Shown here: positions 51,847-63,453 of the stretch, one piece after another | Layout of the letters: every line of letters begins with the position of its first letter | Position numbering within the stretch: position 1 is the first letter of the stretch | Assembly (NCBI GenBank): GCA_963575745.1 | Contig: CAUYUJ010019258.1 | Location: 118,720 to 182,719, forward strand | Reading direction: 5' to 3' | DNA length: 64,000 nt | DNA from: Prorocentrum cordatum | Lineage: Eukaryota > Sar > Dinophyceae > Prorocentrales > Prorocentraceae | The notes under the pieces: generated by a model | What the model was told of the DNA's origin: nothing | Database searches by the model: none | Seen by the model: the letters and a program-made list of their open reading frames with translations, nothing else | Translations under genes and position numbers: made by a program

Positions 51847-52248
51847 TTGTAAGCGTCCAAAACCCGGATAGCGAAGCCAAGCGCGGAACGCCGCACGGAG
51901 ACCTCTGCCAGGCCGCCTGAAACGATGCGCGGGACGCTGGAAACCTTGCAGGAGACGCTCGCAGGGGCGCCGTTAACGATGCGTGGGGCCCTGCAAAGCG
52001 CGCAAGGAAGATCTGCCTAGGAGCCTGGAAGAACTGCAGAAGCTTCCGAAGCTCTGCCAAAGCGCTTCGCGCACCCTGGAGCCACGCGTATTGGGAAACG
52101 CTAGGAAGCCACGCTCCCGGACCCGCTGCCGGTTCCGGCAAGCTGCTGCGACGATCGTGGACCGGCGGAGGTGGGCGTGTGCTCCTCACCACCCACCGCC
52201 GGCTTCTTATCTGAAACCCTCAGCTCTCCAAGGGGCTATCCGGGAATA
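51847..52248 (+). mobile_element. C-family element, complete
   Basis: 402 bp from TTGTAAGCGTCC to GGGGCTATCCGGGAATA. Asymmetric inverted repeat: CCCGGATAGC 15 bases from the left end, GCTATCCGGG at the right end. Interior is GC-rich with ATGCGCGGGACGCTGGAAAC and a related second ATGCGTGGGGCCCTGCAAAG. Open frames exist on both strands but differ among copies. Possibly another Helitron-like non-autonomous family. Confidence 0.55.
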
Positions 52249-53264
52249 ACTGGGCGCCGGCGGTAAACCGTCAACCTTTGTTACCGCCGGGGGACTCGTA
52301 GAGCTTCCTGACAACATATACTGTCGGAAAAAATTGCAGAGAACGAATAGTTTTTGAGCCCAACTCGAGTATCAGACCGAGTTCAGACCTCTGAATGCGA
52401 CAGACGGACGCGTCTGATGTCTCCGAATCGATTCCTGTGATTACCCGCCCTGCAGCCTCCCTACAGCCCGAATTAAGTGCAGAACGCCGACAGTAGCTCT
52501 CAAGATGACTGGAAGAATGCGAACAGTTTCGTGATTCTGGATCGCGCAACAGACTGAGTTCAGAGCTCTGGATTCAACAGGCGAACGCGCCTGATGATTC
52601 TGAGTGCGATAGGTGTGCTTACCAGCACTGTAGCTGCCCTACAGCTCGAGTTAAGTAGAAAATACCGACAACGCGTATCAAGTGACTCGAATAATACGAA
52701 TAGGTTTGCGGACCTAGCTCGGCTAGCAGACCGAGTTTAGACCTATGGATTCAACAGGCGAACGCGTCTGATCATTCTGAGTGCGATACGAGTGCTTACC
52801 AGCACTGTAGCTGCCCTACAGCTCGAGTTAAGTAGAAAATACCGACAACGCGTATCAAGTTGACTCGAATAATACAAACAGGTTTGCGGACCTAGCTCGG
52901 CTGACAGACCGAGTTCAGACCTCTGGGTTCAACAGGCGAACGCGCCTGATCATTCTGCATGCATTAGCTGTGCTTACCAGCTCTGTAGCTGCCCTAGAGC
53001 TCGAGTTATGTTCAGAAAACCGACAGCGCGTATCAAGATGACTCGAAACGGGCGTTCCCGCCAGAGTGCTTTTTGGCCTTCAAAGTTACCCGATCGAGCT
53101 GAGATCAAGATGGAGAGCGGAAATAAGATCGAATATCACAGGAAAAAATACTAGAGCTCTAACGAATGTTCAAATTTCGAGAACGAAATTTTCAACCGAG
53201 CAAAAGTCACCAAAAGTTCCGTCGAGATTTTTCTTGCCAACTAGCTCTCCAGCGCGCCGGAATT
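52249..53264 (-). mobile_element. Type A unit U34, end cut
   Basis: Head, AACATATACTGTCGG start, monomers, tail with AAGATGGAGAGCGGAAATAA (one change in the usual GATGGCGAGCGGG), cut at CGGAATT^ACTGGG. Closely similar to U37 along its length. Confidence 0.65.
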
Positions 53265-54480
53265 ACTGGGCGCCGGCGGTAAACCGTCAACCTTTCTTAC
53301 CGCCGGGGGACTCGTAGAGCTTCCTGACAATATATACTGTGGGGCAAAACTCCAAGGAACGACTACTTTTTAAGCCCAAGCGATTTCAGACCTCTCAAGA
53401 TAACGCTAACAAAAAACAAGCAGTTTCGCAACCCAGTTCGAGTATCAAACCGAGTTCAGACCTCTGAATGCGACAGGCGGGCGCGTCTGATGTCTGCGAA
53501 TCCACTCATGTGATTCCCAGCCCTGAAGCCCCCCTACAGCCCGAGTTAAGTGCAGAAAACTAACAGTATCGACTCGAATAATATAATAGTTTTGCGAACC
53601 TAGTTCGAGCAGCAGACCGAGTTCCGAGCTGTCGAATCGACCGAAAGACGCGCCTGGTGTGTGCAAATCGATATATGTGTCCTGCAGCACTGTAGCCATC
53701 CCCCAGCACAAGTTCAGTGCAGAATATTGAGAGCACGTCTCAAGATCATTCGGACAATATGAACAGCTTCGCGAACCTAGCTCGAGCAGCAGGCCGAGTT
53801 CAGAGCTCTTGGTTCAAAAAGACGGACGCGACTCATGATTCCCCATCGATGTCTGTCACAATAAGCTCTGTAGCCGCCCTACAGCTCGAGTTAAGTACAG
53901 AAAACCGAGAGCGTCTATCAAGATGACTCGAATAATACAAATAGGTTTGCGGACCTAGCTCGGCTAGCAGACCGAGTTCAGACCTCTGGATTCAACACGC
54001 GAACGCGCGTGATGATTCTGAGTGCGATAGGTGTGCTTACCAGCACTGCAGCTGCCCTAAAGCTCGAGTTAAGTACAGAAAACCGAGAGTGTCTATCAAG
54101 ATGACTCCAAAAATACGAATAGGTTTGCGACCCTAGCTCGGATGGCAGACCGAGTTCAGACCTCTGGATTCAACAGACGAACGCGCCTGATCATTCTGAG
54201 TGCGATAGCTGTGCTCACCAGCTCAGTAGCTGCCCTACAGCTCGAGTTAAGCACAAAATACCGACAGCGCGTATCAAGATGACTCGAAACGGGCGTGCCC
54301 GCCGGGACGCTTTTTGGCCTTCAAAATTACCCGATCGAGCTGAGATCAAGATGGCGAGCGGGAATAAGATCGAATATCATGGGAAAAAATACTAGAGCTC
54401 TAACGAATGTTCAAATTTTGAGAACAAAATTTTCAACCGACCAAAAGTCAGCAAAAGGTCCGTCGAGATTTTTCTTGCCA
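53265..54480 (-). mobile_element. Type A unit U35, end cut
   Basis: Head GGTAAACC ... TCTTACCGCCGG, ATATATACTGTGG start, five monomers, tail cut at TTGCCA^ACTGGG, just before the ACTAGCTC module. Confidence 0.65.
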
Positions 54481-55628
54481 ACTGGGCGCCGGCGGTAAAC
54501 CGTCAACCTTTGTTACCGCCGGGGGACTCGTAGAGCTTCCTGACAACATATAATGTCGAAGAAAATTGCAGAGAACGAATAGTTTTTCAGCCCAACTCGA
54601 GTATCAGACCGAGTTCAGACCTCCGAATGCAGCAGACAGAGGCGTCTGATGTCTCCGAATCGATTCCTCTGATTACCCGCCCTGCAGCCCCCCTACAGCC
54701 CGAGCTAAGTGCAGAACGCCGACAGTAGCTCTCAAGATGACTGGAAGAATACGACAGTTTCGTGATTCTAGATCGCGCAAAAGACCGACTTCAGAGCTCT
54801 GGATTCGACAGGCGAACGCGCCTGATTATTCTGGGTGCGATAGGCGTGCTTACCTGTAACTGCCCTACAGCTCGAGTTAGTAGGAAATACCGACAAGGCG
54901 TATCAAGTTGAGTCGAATAATACGAATAGGTTGCGGGCCTAGCTCGGATAGCAGACCGAGTTCAGAGCTATGAATTCAACAGGCGAACGCGCCTGATTAT
55001 TCTGAGTGCGATAGGTGTGCTTACCAGCACTGCAGCTGCCTACAGCTCGAGTTAAGTAGAAAATACCGACACGCGTATCAAGTTGACTCGAATAATACGA
55101 ATAGGTTTGCTGACCTAGCTCGGCTAGCAGACCGAGTTCAGACACTTTAAATTCACAGACGACCGCGCCCTGATCATTCTCCGTGCGATAGGCGTGCTTA
55201 CCAGCACTGTAGCTGCCCTACAGCTCGAGTTAAGTAGAAAATACCGACAACGCGTATCAAGTTGACTCGAATAATACGAATAGGTTTGCGGACCTAGCTT
55301 GCCTAGCAGACCGAGTTCAGCCCTGTGGATTCAACAGGCGAACGCGCCTGATGATTCTGAGTGCGATAGCTGTGCTTACAAGCTTTGTAGCTGCCCTACA
55401 GCTCGAGTTAAGTGCAAAATACCGACAGCGCATATCAACATGACTCGAAACGGCCGTTCCCGCCAGAGTGCTTTTTGGCCTTCAAAGTTACCCGATCGAG
55501 CTGAGATCAAGATGGCGAGCGGGAATAAGATCGAATATCACGGGAAAAAATACTAGAGCTCTAACGAATGGTCAAATTTTGAGAACAAAATTTTCAACCG
55601 AGCAAAAGTTGTCAAAAGGTCCGTCGCG
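54481..55628 (-). mobile_element. Type A unit U36, end cut
   Basis: Head, AACATATAATGTCG start, five monomers of the GCACTGTAGCTGCCC type, tail to AAAAGGTCCGTCGCG, then U37. Confidence 0.65.
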
Positions 55629-56675
55629 ACTGGGCGCCGGCGGTAAACCGTCAGCTTGTTACCGCTGGGGGACTCGTAGAGCTTCCTGACAACATATACT
55701 GTCGGAAAAATTGCAGAGAACGAATAGTTTTTGAGCCGAACTCGAGTATCAGACTGAGTTCAGACCTCTGAATGCGACAGACGGGCGCGTCTGATGTCGC
55801 CGAATCGATCCCATTGATTACCCACCCTGTAGCCTCCCTACAGCCCGAATTAAGTGCAGAACGCCGACAGTAGCTCTCAAGATGACTGGAAGAATGCGAA
55901 CAGTTTCGTGATTCTGGATCGCGCAACAGACTGAGTTCAGAGCTCTGGATTCAACAGGCGAACGCGCCTGATGATCCTGAGTGCAATAGGTGTGCTTACC
56001 AGCACTGTAGCTGCCCTACAGCTCGAGTTAAGTAGATAATACCGACAACGCGTATCAAGTGGACTCGAATAATACGGATAGGTTTGCGGACCTAGCTCGC
56101 CTAGCAGACCGAGTTTAGACCTATGGATTCAACAGGCGAACGCGTCTGATCATTCTCGATACGAGTGCTTACCAGCACTGTAGCTGCCCTACAGCTCGGT
56201 TAAGTAGAAAATACCGACAACGTGTATCAAGTTGACTCGAATAATACAAACAGGTTTGCGAACCTAGCTCGGCTGACAGACCGAGTTCAGACCTCTGGGT
56301 TCAACAGGCGAACGCGCCTGATCATTCTGCATGCATTAGCTGTGCTTACCAGCTCTGTAGCTGCCCTAGAGCTCGAGTTATGTTCAGAAAACCGACAGCG
56401 CGTATCAAGATGACTCGAAACGGGCGTTCCCTCCTAGCAAAATACCTGATCGAGCTGAGATCAAGATGGAGAGCAGGAATAAGATCGAATATCACGGGAA
56501 AAAAAACTAGAGCTCTAACGAATTGTCAAATTTTGAGAACGAAATTTTCAACCGAGCAAAGTCAGCAAAAGTTCGTCATCAAAAGTTTCGTCGAGATTGT
56601 TCTGCCACCTAGCGAGCTCCCCGCGAATTACTCTTAGCTTCCATCTATAACTAGCTGAGGGAAAGCTCTACTATT
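55629..56675 (-). mobile_element. Type A unit U37
   Basis: Head with altered loop and arm (GTCAGCTTGTTACCGCTGGG). Near-duplicate of U34. Tail complete but altered (GGGAAAGCTCTACTATT), then U38. Confidence 0.6.
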
Positions 56676-57813
56676 ACTGGGCGCCGGCGGTAACGTCAAC
56701 CTTTGTTACCGCCGGGGGATCTTCCTGGGGGGGGACACAACATATAATTTCTAAGAAAATTGGAAGAACGGATGGTTTTTTCAGCCCAGCTCAAGTATCA
56801 GACGAGTTCAGCAACCTCTGAATACGCAGACCAAATCAGATTCCTCTGATTACCGCGCTGGCATGCAGCCCCCCTACAGGCCCGAGCTAGGTGCAGAACG
56901 CGTCTGAATGCGATAGATGAACTGGAAGAATACGAACAGTTTTCGTGATTCTAGATCACGCAACAGACCGAGTTCAGACCTATGGATTCAACAGAAGAAC
57001 GCGCCTGATGATTCTGAATGCGATAGGTGTGCTTACCAGCACTGTAGCTGCCCTACAGCTCGAGTTAAGTAGAAAATACCGACAACGCTTATCAAGTTGA
57101 CTCGAATAATACGAATAGGTTTGCGGACCTAGCTCGGCTAGCAGACCGAGTTCAAACCTATGAATTCAACAGGCGAACGCGCCTGATGATTCTGAGTGCG
57201 ATAGGTGTGCTTACCAGCACTGTAGCCGTTCTACAGCTCGAGTTAAGTAGGAAATAGCGACAACGCGTATCAAGTTGACTCGAATAACACGAATAGGTTT
57301 GCGGACCTAGCTCGGCTAGCAGACCGAGTTCAGCCCTATGGATTCAACAGGCGAACGCGCCTGATGGTTCTGAGTGCGATAGCTGTGCTTACCAGCGCTG
57401 TAGCCGCTCTACAGCTCGAGTTAAGTAGGAAATACCGACAACGCGTATCAAGTTGACTCGAATAATACGAACAGGTTTGCGGACCTAGCTCGGCTAGCAG
57501 ACCGAGTTCACCCCTATGGATTCAACAGGCCGATACGCGCCTGATGATTTTCTGAGTGCGATATCGTGCTTACACGCTCTGTAGCTGCCCTAGAGCTCGC
57601 GTTAAAGTCCAAAAATTAACCACATCGCGCATGTCAACATGACTCGAACGCCGTTCCGCGCCAGAGTGCTTTTTGACCTTCAAAGTTACCCGATCGAGCT
57701 GAGATCAAGATGGCGAGCGGGAATAAGATCGAATATCACGGGAAAAAATACTAGAGCTCTAACGAATTGTCAAATTTCGAGAACAAAATTTTCAACCGAC
57801 CAAAAGTCATTAA
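56676..57813 (-). mobile_element. Type A unit U38, rich in small indels
   Basis: Head has lost AAC (GGCGGTAACGTCAACC), and CTCGTAGAGC is reduced to GATCTTCC followed by GGGGGGGG. Many one-base insertions appear up to ~56950. The later monomers are regular. Split in the tail by U39. Confidence 0.55.
57095..57640. repeat. 178-bp satellite monomers in U38
   Basis: CTCGAATAATACGAATAGGT recurs at 57101, 57279 and 57457, exactly 178 apart. Each monomer has three short stems: CTCGG..CCGAG, AGGCG-AACG-CGCCT, and CTGTAG..CTACAG or a variant. 178 is near one nucleosome repeat. Confidence 0.9.
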
Positions 57814-58214
57814 ACTGGGAACCGGCGGTAAACCGTCAACCAGGTCACCGCCGGGACCCTCGTAGAGCTCTCTTCTCACACCGCGCTCCTCAGAACATAG
57901 AGAGCAAGCTTCTGGAGTGCGAAACGAAAAAATCGAAAAATCACGTTTTTCTGTTTTTATCCAACGTCGGTTCCGCCAAGTGTTTTGATAGAAATACTGC
58001 ACCTACGGACCTGAAAATTTTACTGGCAGATGCGTCTTAACCCACTACAGGTGCGAAAAATCCGCTTTCTCAAAATGAATTGTCAAATATCTTTCAAAAA
58101 AATCCAAAACCACCCAAAAGTTAACACTTTGTCCTTTCTGGTCGGGTCGACCAACTAGCTCCACCCCGCGCCGGAATTCCTCTAGCTCATCGATGACGAA
58201 GAGCTCTACGAGGT
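57814..58214 (-). mobile_element. Type B unit U39, nested in U38
   Basis: Complete 401-bp unit, head GGAACCGGCGGTAAACC with right arm GGTCACCGCCGG (one mismatch), end GACGAAGAGCTCTACGAGGT. Flanks CAAAAGTCATTAA and ACGTTCCGTCGAG belong to one type A tail. Confidence 0.7.
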
Positions 58215-58449
58215 ACGTTCCGTCGAGATTTTTCTTGCCAACTAGCTCTCCAGCGCGCCGGAATTACTCTTAGCTTCCAGCTATAACTAGCTAAGGGAAG
58301 CTCTACGAGTTATTTTTCTTGCCAACTAGCTCTCCAGCGCGCCGGAATTACTCTTAGCTTCCAGCTATAACTAGCTTCGGGAAGCTCTACGAGTTACTAG
58401 CTCTCCAGTGCTCCGGCTCTTAAGCTTCCAGCAACTTGTAAGCGTCCAC
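58215..58449 (-). repeat. Three consecutive type A tail ends
   Basis: The module ACTAGCTCTCCAGCGCGCCG, AATTACTCTTAGCTTCCAGC, GGGAAGCTCTACGAGTTA appears at 58236-58313 and 58325-58397, with a third partial one at 58398-58435. Successive tails are what nested insertion predicts: each inner unit closes, and then the outer tail resumes. ACTTGTAAGCGTCC is then duplicated at 58434-58461. Confidence 0.65.
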
Positions 58450-60270
58450 TTGTAAGCGTCCAAAACCCGGATAGCGAAGCCAAGCGCGGAACGCCGGACT
58501 GGGCGCCGGCGGTAAACCGTCAACCTTGCTTACCGCCGGGGAACTCGTAGAGCTTCCAAGCTGAGAGAACCGAGAGCACCTACCAACATTCTCACTCAGA
58601 GTGAATATTGTTTGATCTCTGAATGCGACAAGCGGACGCGTCTAATCAGACCGAGTCCTCTGAATGCGACAGGCGGGCGCGTCTGATATCCGCGAATCCA
58701 CTCGTGTGATTACCAGCCCTGCAGCGCCCCTACAGCCCGAGTTAAGTGCAGGAGACCGACAGCATCTCTCAGGATGACTCGAATAATATAATAGTTTCGC
58801 AGACCTGTTTCGAGCAGTAGACCAAGTTCTGAGCTCGCGAATCGGTCAACGAACGCGCCTGATGTGTGCAAATCGATTTCTATGACCCGCAGCACTGTAG
58901 CCCTCCCGCAGCACGAGTTGAGTGCAGAAAATTGAGAGCAATGTTCACGATGATTCGACAAATAGTTTCGCGAACCGAGCTCGCACAGCAGGCCGAGTTC
59001 AGAGCTCTCGATACAACAGACAAACGCGCCCAATAATCCTCAATCGATTTATGTGGCTGTAGGCTCTGCAGCTGCCAACAGCTCGAGTTAAGTACAGAAA
59101 ATACCGAGAGCGTTTGTGAAGATGACTCGAATAGTAAGAATAGATCTGCGGATCTAGCTCGGCTAGCAGACCGAGTTCAGACCTCTGAAGTCAAGAGGCG
59201 AACGCGTCTGATGATTCTGAGTGCGAAAGCTGTGCTTACCAGCTCTGTAGCTGCTCTGCAGCTCGGATTAAGTATAAAATACCCACCACACGTATTAAGT
59301 TCAATTGAATAATACGAATAGATTTGCGGACCTAGCTTGGCTAGCAGACCGAATTCAGACCTATGGATTGACCAGGCGAACGCGCCTTTTGATTCTGAGT
59401 GCAATAGGTCACTGTAGCTGCCCCACAGCTCGAGCTGAGTAGAAAATACCGACAACGCGTATTAAGCTGACTCGACTAATACGAATAGGTTTGCGGACCT
59501 AGCTCGGCTAGCAGAGCGAGTTCAGACCTCTAGATTCAACAGACGAACGTGCCTGATGATTCTGAGTGCGATAGCTGTGCTTACCAGCTCTGTAGCTGTC
59601 CTGCAGCTCGAGTTAAGTTCAAATACCGACAACGCGTATCGAGATGACTCGAAACGGCCGTTCCCGCCAGTGTGCTTTTTGGCAGTAAAAGGTACCCGAT
59701 CGAGCTGAGATCAAGATGGCGAGCGGGAGTAAGATCGAATATCACGGGAAAAAATACTAGAGCTCAAACGAATTGTTGAATTTCGAGAACATAATTTTCA
59801 ACGGACCAAAAGTTGTGAAAAGTTCAGTTCTTTTTTTTCGAGCCAACTAGCTCTCCGGCGCGCCGGAATTACTCTTGGCTTCCAGCTATAACTAGCTAAG
59901 GGAAGCTCTACGAGTTACGGGGACCTCTGCCAGGCCGCCTGAAACGATGCGCGGGACTCTGGAAACCTCGCAGAAGACGCTTGCAGGGGCGCCGTGTACG
60001 ATGCGTGGGGCCCTTCACAGCGCGCAAGGAAGATCTGCCTGGGAGCCTGCGAGCACTGGCGAAGCTCTGCCGAAGCTCTGCCGAAGCGCTTCGCGCACCC
60101 TGGAGCCACGCGTATTGGGAAACGCTAGGAAGCCACGCCCCCGGACCCGCTGCAAGTTCCGGCAAGCCGCTGCGACGAGCGTGGACCGCCGTGGAGGAGC
60201 TCCTGGCAGGCACAAGCATCGTCCAGCTTCTTCTCTGAAACCCTTAGCTCTCCAAGGAGCTACCCGGGAA
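58450..60270 (+). mobile_element. C-family element split by U40
   Basis: Left part 58450-58497 ends ACGCCGG. The element resumes after U40 at ACGGGGACCTCTGCC (59917) and ends GGAGCTACCCGGGAA. Uninterrupted sister copies read ACGCCGCACGGGGACC, so U40 was inserted before the A. Confidence 0.65.
58498..59916 (-). mobile_element. Type A unit U40 (empty-site sister of U32)
   Basis: Complete 1419-bp unit. The head is whole (CCGTCAACCTTGCTTACCGC), whereas U32 carries LINE-C at this place. The tail GAACATAATTTTCAACGGAC is whole, whereas U32 carries U33. About seven monomers. End GAAGCTCTACGAGTT. Confidence 0.75.
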
Positions 60271-60271
60271 C

Positions 60272-60620
60272 TTGTAAGCGTCCAAAACCCGGATAGCGAA
60301 GCCAGGCGCGGAGCGCGAAGCGCTCGGAAACGCCGCACGGGGACCTCTGCCAGGCCGCCTGAAACGATGCGCGGGACGCTGGAAACCTCGGAGGAGACGC
60401 TTGCAGGGGCGCCGTTTACGATGCGTGGGGCCCTGCAAAGCGCGCAAGAAAGATCTGCCTAGGAGCCTGGAAGAACTCCCGACGCTCTTCCGAAGCTCTA
60501 CCGAAGCGCTTCGCGCACCCTGGAGCCACGCGTATTGGGAAACGCTAGGAGGCCACGCTCCCGGACCCGCTGCAACCTGCTCGTGGACCGGCGGAGGTGG
60601 GCGTGTCTCCCTCACCACCC
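60272..60620 (+). mobile_element. C-family element, cut by U41
   Basis: TTGTAAGCGTCCAAAACCCG to CTCACCACCC^ACTGGG. It follows the previous C element in tandem. Contains a small local duplication (GCGCGGAGCGCGAAGCGCTC). Confidence 0.6.
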
Positions 60621-61791
60621 ACTGGGCGCCGGCGGTAAACCGTCAACCTTTGTTACCGCCGGGGGACTCGTAGAGCTTCCTGATAACATATAATGTCGAA
60701 GAGAATTGCAGAGAACGAATAGTTTTTGAGCCCAACTCGAGAATCAGACCGAGTTCGGACCTCTGAATGCAGCAGACAGAGGCGTCTGATGTCTCCGAAT
60801 CGATTCCTCTGATTACCCGCCCTGCAGCCCCCCTACAGCCCGAGCTAAGTGCAGAACGCCGACAGTAGCTCTCAAGCTGACTGGAAGAATACAAACAGTT
60901 TCGTGATTCTAGATCGCGCAGCAGACCGAGTTCAGAGCTCTGGATTCAACAGGCGAACGCGCCTGATTATTCTGAGTGCGATAGCTGAGCTTACCAGCAC
61001 TGTAGCTGCCCTACAGCTCGAGTTAAGTAGAAAATAGCGACAACGCGTATCAAGTTGACCCGAATAATACTAATAGGTTTGCAGACCTAGCTCGGCTAGC
61101 AGACCGAGTTCGGACCTCTGGATTGAACAAGCGAACGCGCCTGATTATTCTGAGTGCGATAGGTGTGCTTGCCAGCACTGTAGCTGCCCTACAGCTCGAG
61201 TTAAATACAAAATACCGACAACGCGCATCAAGTGGACTCGAATAGTACAAATAGGTTTGTGGACCTAGCTCGGCTAGCAGACCGAGTTCAGACCTATGGA
61301 TTCAACAGACGAACGCGTCTGATCATTCTGAGTGCGATACGAGTGCTCACCAGCACTGTAGCTGCCCTACGGCTCGAAGTACAGAAAAAAATAACCGACA
61401 CGCGTAATCAAGTTGACTCAAAATAGAAACAGGTTTGCGGACCTAGCTCGGCTGAGAGACCGAGTTCAGACCTCTGGGTTCGACAGGCGAACGCGCCTGA
61501 TCATTCTGCATGCATTAGCTGTGCTTACCAGCTCTGTAGCTGCCCTAGAGCTCGAGTTATGTTCAGAAAACCGACAGCGCGCATCAAGATGACTCGAAAC
61601 GGCCGTTCCCGCCACAGTGCGTTTTGGCCTTCAAAGTTACCCGATCGAGCTGAGATCAAGATGGCGAGCGGGAATAAGATCGAATATCACGGGAAAAAAT
61701 ACTAGAGCTCAAACGAATTGTTGAATTTCGAGAACAAAATTTTCAACCGACCAAAAGTCACCAAAAGGTCCGTCGAGATTTTCTTGCACCT
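60621..61791 (-). mobile_element. Type A unit U41, end cut
   Basis: Head, AACATATAATGTCG start, five monomers, tail to TTTTCTTGCACC, then U42. Confidence 0.65.
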
Positions 61792-62913
61792 TTGGCGCCG
61801 GCGGTAAACCGTCAACCTTTCTTGCCGCCGGGGGACTCGTAGAGCTTCCTGACAATATATAATGTGGAAAAGAATTTCAGAGAACGACTAGTTTTTCAGC
61901 CCAAGCGATTATAGACCTCGCAAGATGACTCTAACAAACTTCGAGAACAGTTCCAATCAGAGCTTACATCCTCGAGTATGACCGAGTTCAGACCTCTGAA
62001 ATGCGACAGGCGGACGCGTCCTGTGATTACCAGGATCGATTCCTGTTGCTTTACCAGCTCTGCCAGCCCCCCATACAGCCAGAGGTAAGTGCGAAACCGA
62101 GAGTGCTTTAGGATGACTCGAAATAATACAAATGTTTCGCGGATCTCGTTCGATCGCAGAAACCGAGTCCGGCTCTCGGTTAGACGATACGGACGCGCCT
62201 GGTGCTCGAAATCGATTCCTGTGCCCAGCAGCACTGTAACCTCCCCCCAGCACGAATTCGAGTCCAGAACCGAGAGCACTTCTCAATATTGACTCGAACG
62301 ACCAATCGGTTCGCGAACCTAGCTCGGGGAGCAGGCCGAGTTCATAGCTCTTGATTCAACAGACGAACGCGCCTGATAATTCTCATCGATTTCTGTGATC
62401 ATCAGCTCTGTGGCTGCCCTACAGATCGAGTTAAGTACGAAAAACCGAGAGCGTCTGCTACAATGACTCGAATAATACGAATAGGTTTGCGACCCTAGCT
62501 CGGCTAGCAGACCGAGTTCAGACCTCTGGATTCAACAGGCGAACGCGCCTGATCATTCTGAATGCATTAGCTGTGCTGACCAGCTCTGTAGTTGTCCTGA
62601 AGCTCGGGTTATCTTGAGAAAACCGACAGCGCGTATCAAGATGACTCGAAACGGCCGTTCCCGCCCCCTGCTTTTTGGCCTTCAAAGTTACCCGATCGAG
62701 CTGAGATCAAGATGGCGAGCGGGAATAAGATCGAATATGATGAGAAAAAATACTAGAGCTCTAACGAATGGTCAAATTTTTAGAACGAAATTTTCAACCG
62801 ACCAAAAGTCAGCAAAAGGTCCGTCGAGATTTTTCTTGCCAACTAGCTCTCCAGCTCCCCGGAATTACTCTTAAGCTTCCAGCAATAACTTGCTAAGGGA
62901 AGCTCTACGAGTT
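61792..62913 (-). mobile_element. Type A unit U42
   Basis: Head TTTGGCGCCGGCGGTAAACC, right arm TTGCCGCCGGG. 61950-62290 is full of one-base indels relative to other monomers. Tail complete, ending GGAAGCTCTACGAGTT. Another tail end follows (62914-62985). Confidence 0.6.
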
Positions 62914-62986
62914 ACTAGCTCTCCAGCGCGCCGGAATTACTCTTAGCTTCCAGCTATAACTAGCTAAGGGAAGCTCTACGAGTTAC

Positions 62987-63112
62987 TTGTAAGCGTCCAC
63001 AACCCGGATAGCGAAGCCAAGCGCGGAACGCCGCACGGGGACCTCTGCCACGCCGCCTGAAACGATGCGCGGGACGCCGGAAGCCTCGCAGGAGACGCTT
63101 GCAGGGGCGCCG
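62987..63112 (+). mobile_element. C-family element, 5' part
   Basis: TTGTAAGCGTCCACAACCCG to GCAGGGGCGCCG, cut by U43. The right part is not recovered before the window end. Confidence 0.6.
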
Positions 63113-63425
63113 ACTGGCGCCGGCGGTGAACCGTCAACCTGGTCACCGCCGGGAACCTCGTAGAGCTCCTAGCACGCGTAGGAGTGCTAGGCATCAAAAT
63201 AGAGGGCTTCTGGAAGCATTTCTCGAAAAAAAAGAAAACATGATTTTTTTCATGTCCGTACGAAGATGGTTGCGCCAAGTGTTTTGATAGTAAAAGTGCG
63301 CCTACAGAGCTCATATCAAGACAGAGAGGCCCTCATACTCGTTTACAGGTGCGAAAAATCTGCATTATCAAAATGAATTGTCAAATATCTTTCAAAAATT
63401 CGCAAAACCACCCAAAAGTTGTCAC
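63113..63425 (-). mobile_element. Type B unit U43, end cut
   Basis: Head with TGA/TCA stem, ACCTCGTAGAGCTCC, interior closely similar to U12 (CAAGTGTTTTGATAGTAAAA), cut at GTCAC^ACTGGG by U44. Confidence 0.65.
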
Positions 63426-63453
63426 ACTGGGCGCCGGCGGTAAACCGTCAACC

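Noticed and set aside
5727-63430. Integron-like cassette array with attC-type hairpins, all cassettes in one direction
   Set aside because: Units are nested inside one another, carry satellites and not genes, and lie among LINEs; there is no integrase and the DNA is eukaryotic in character.
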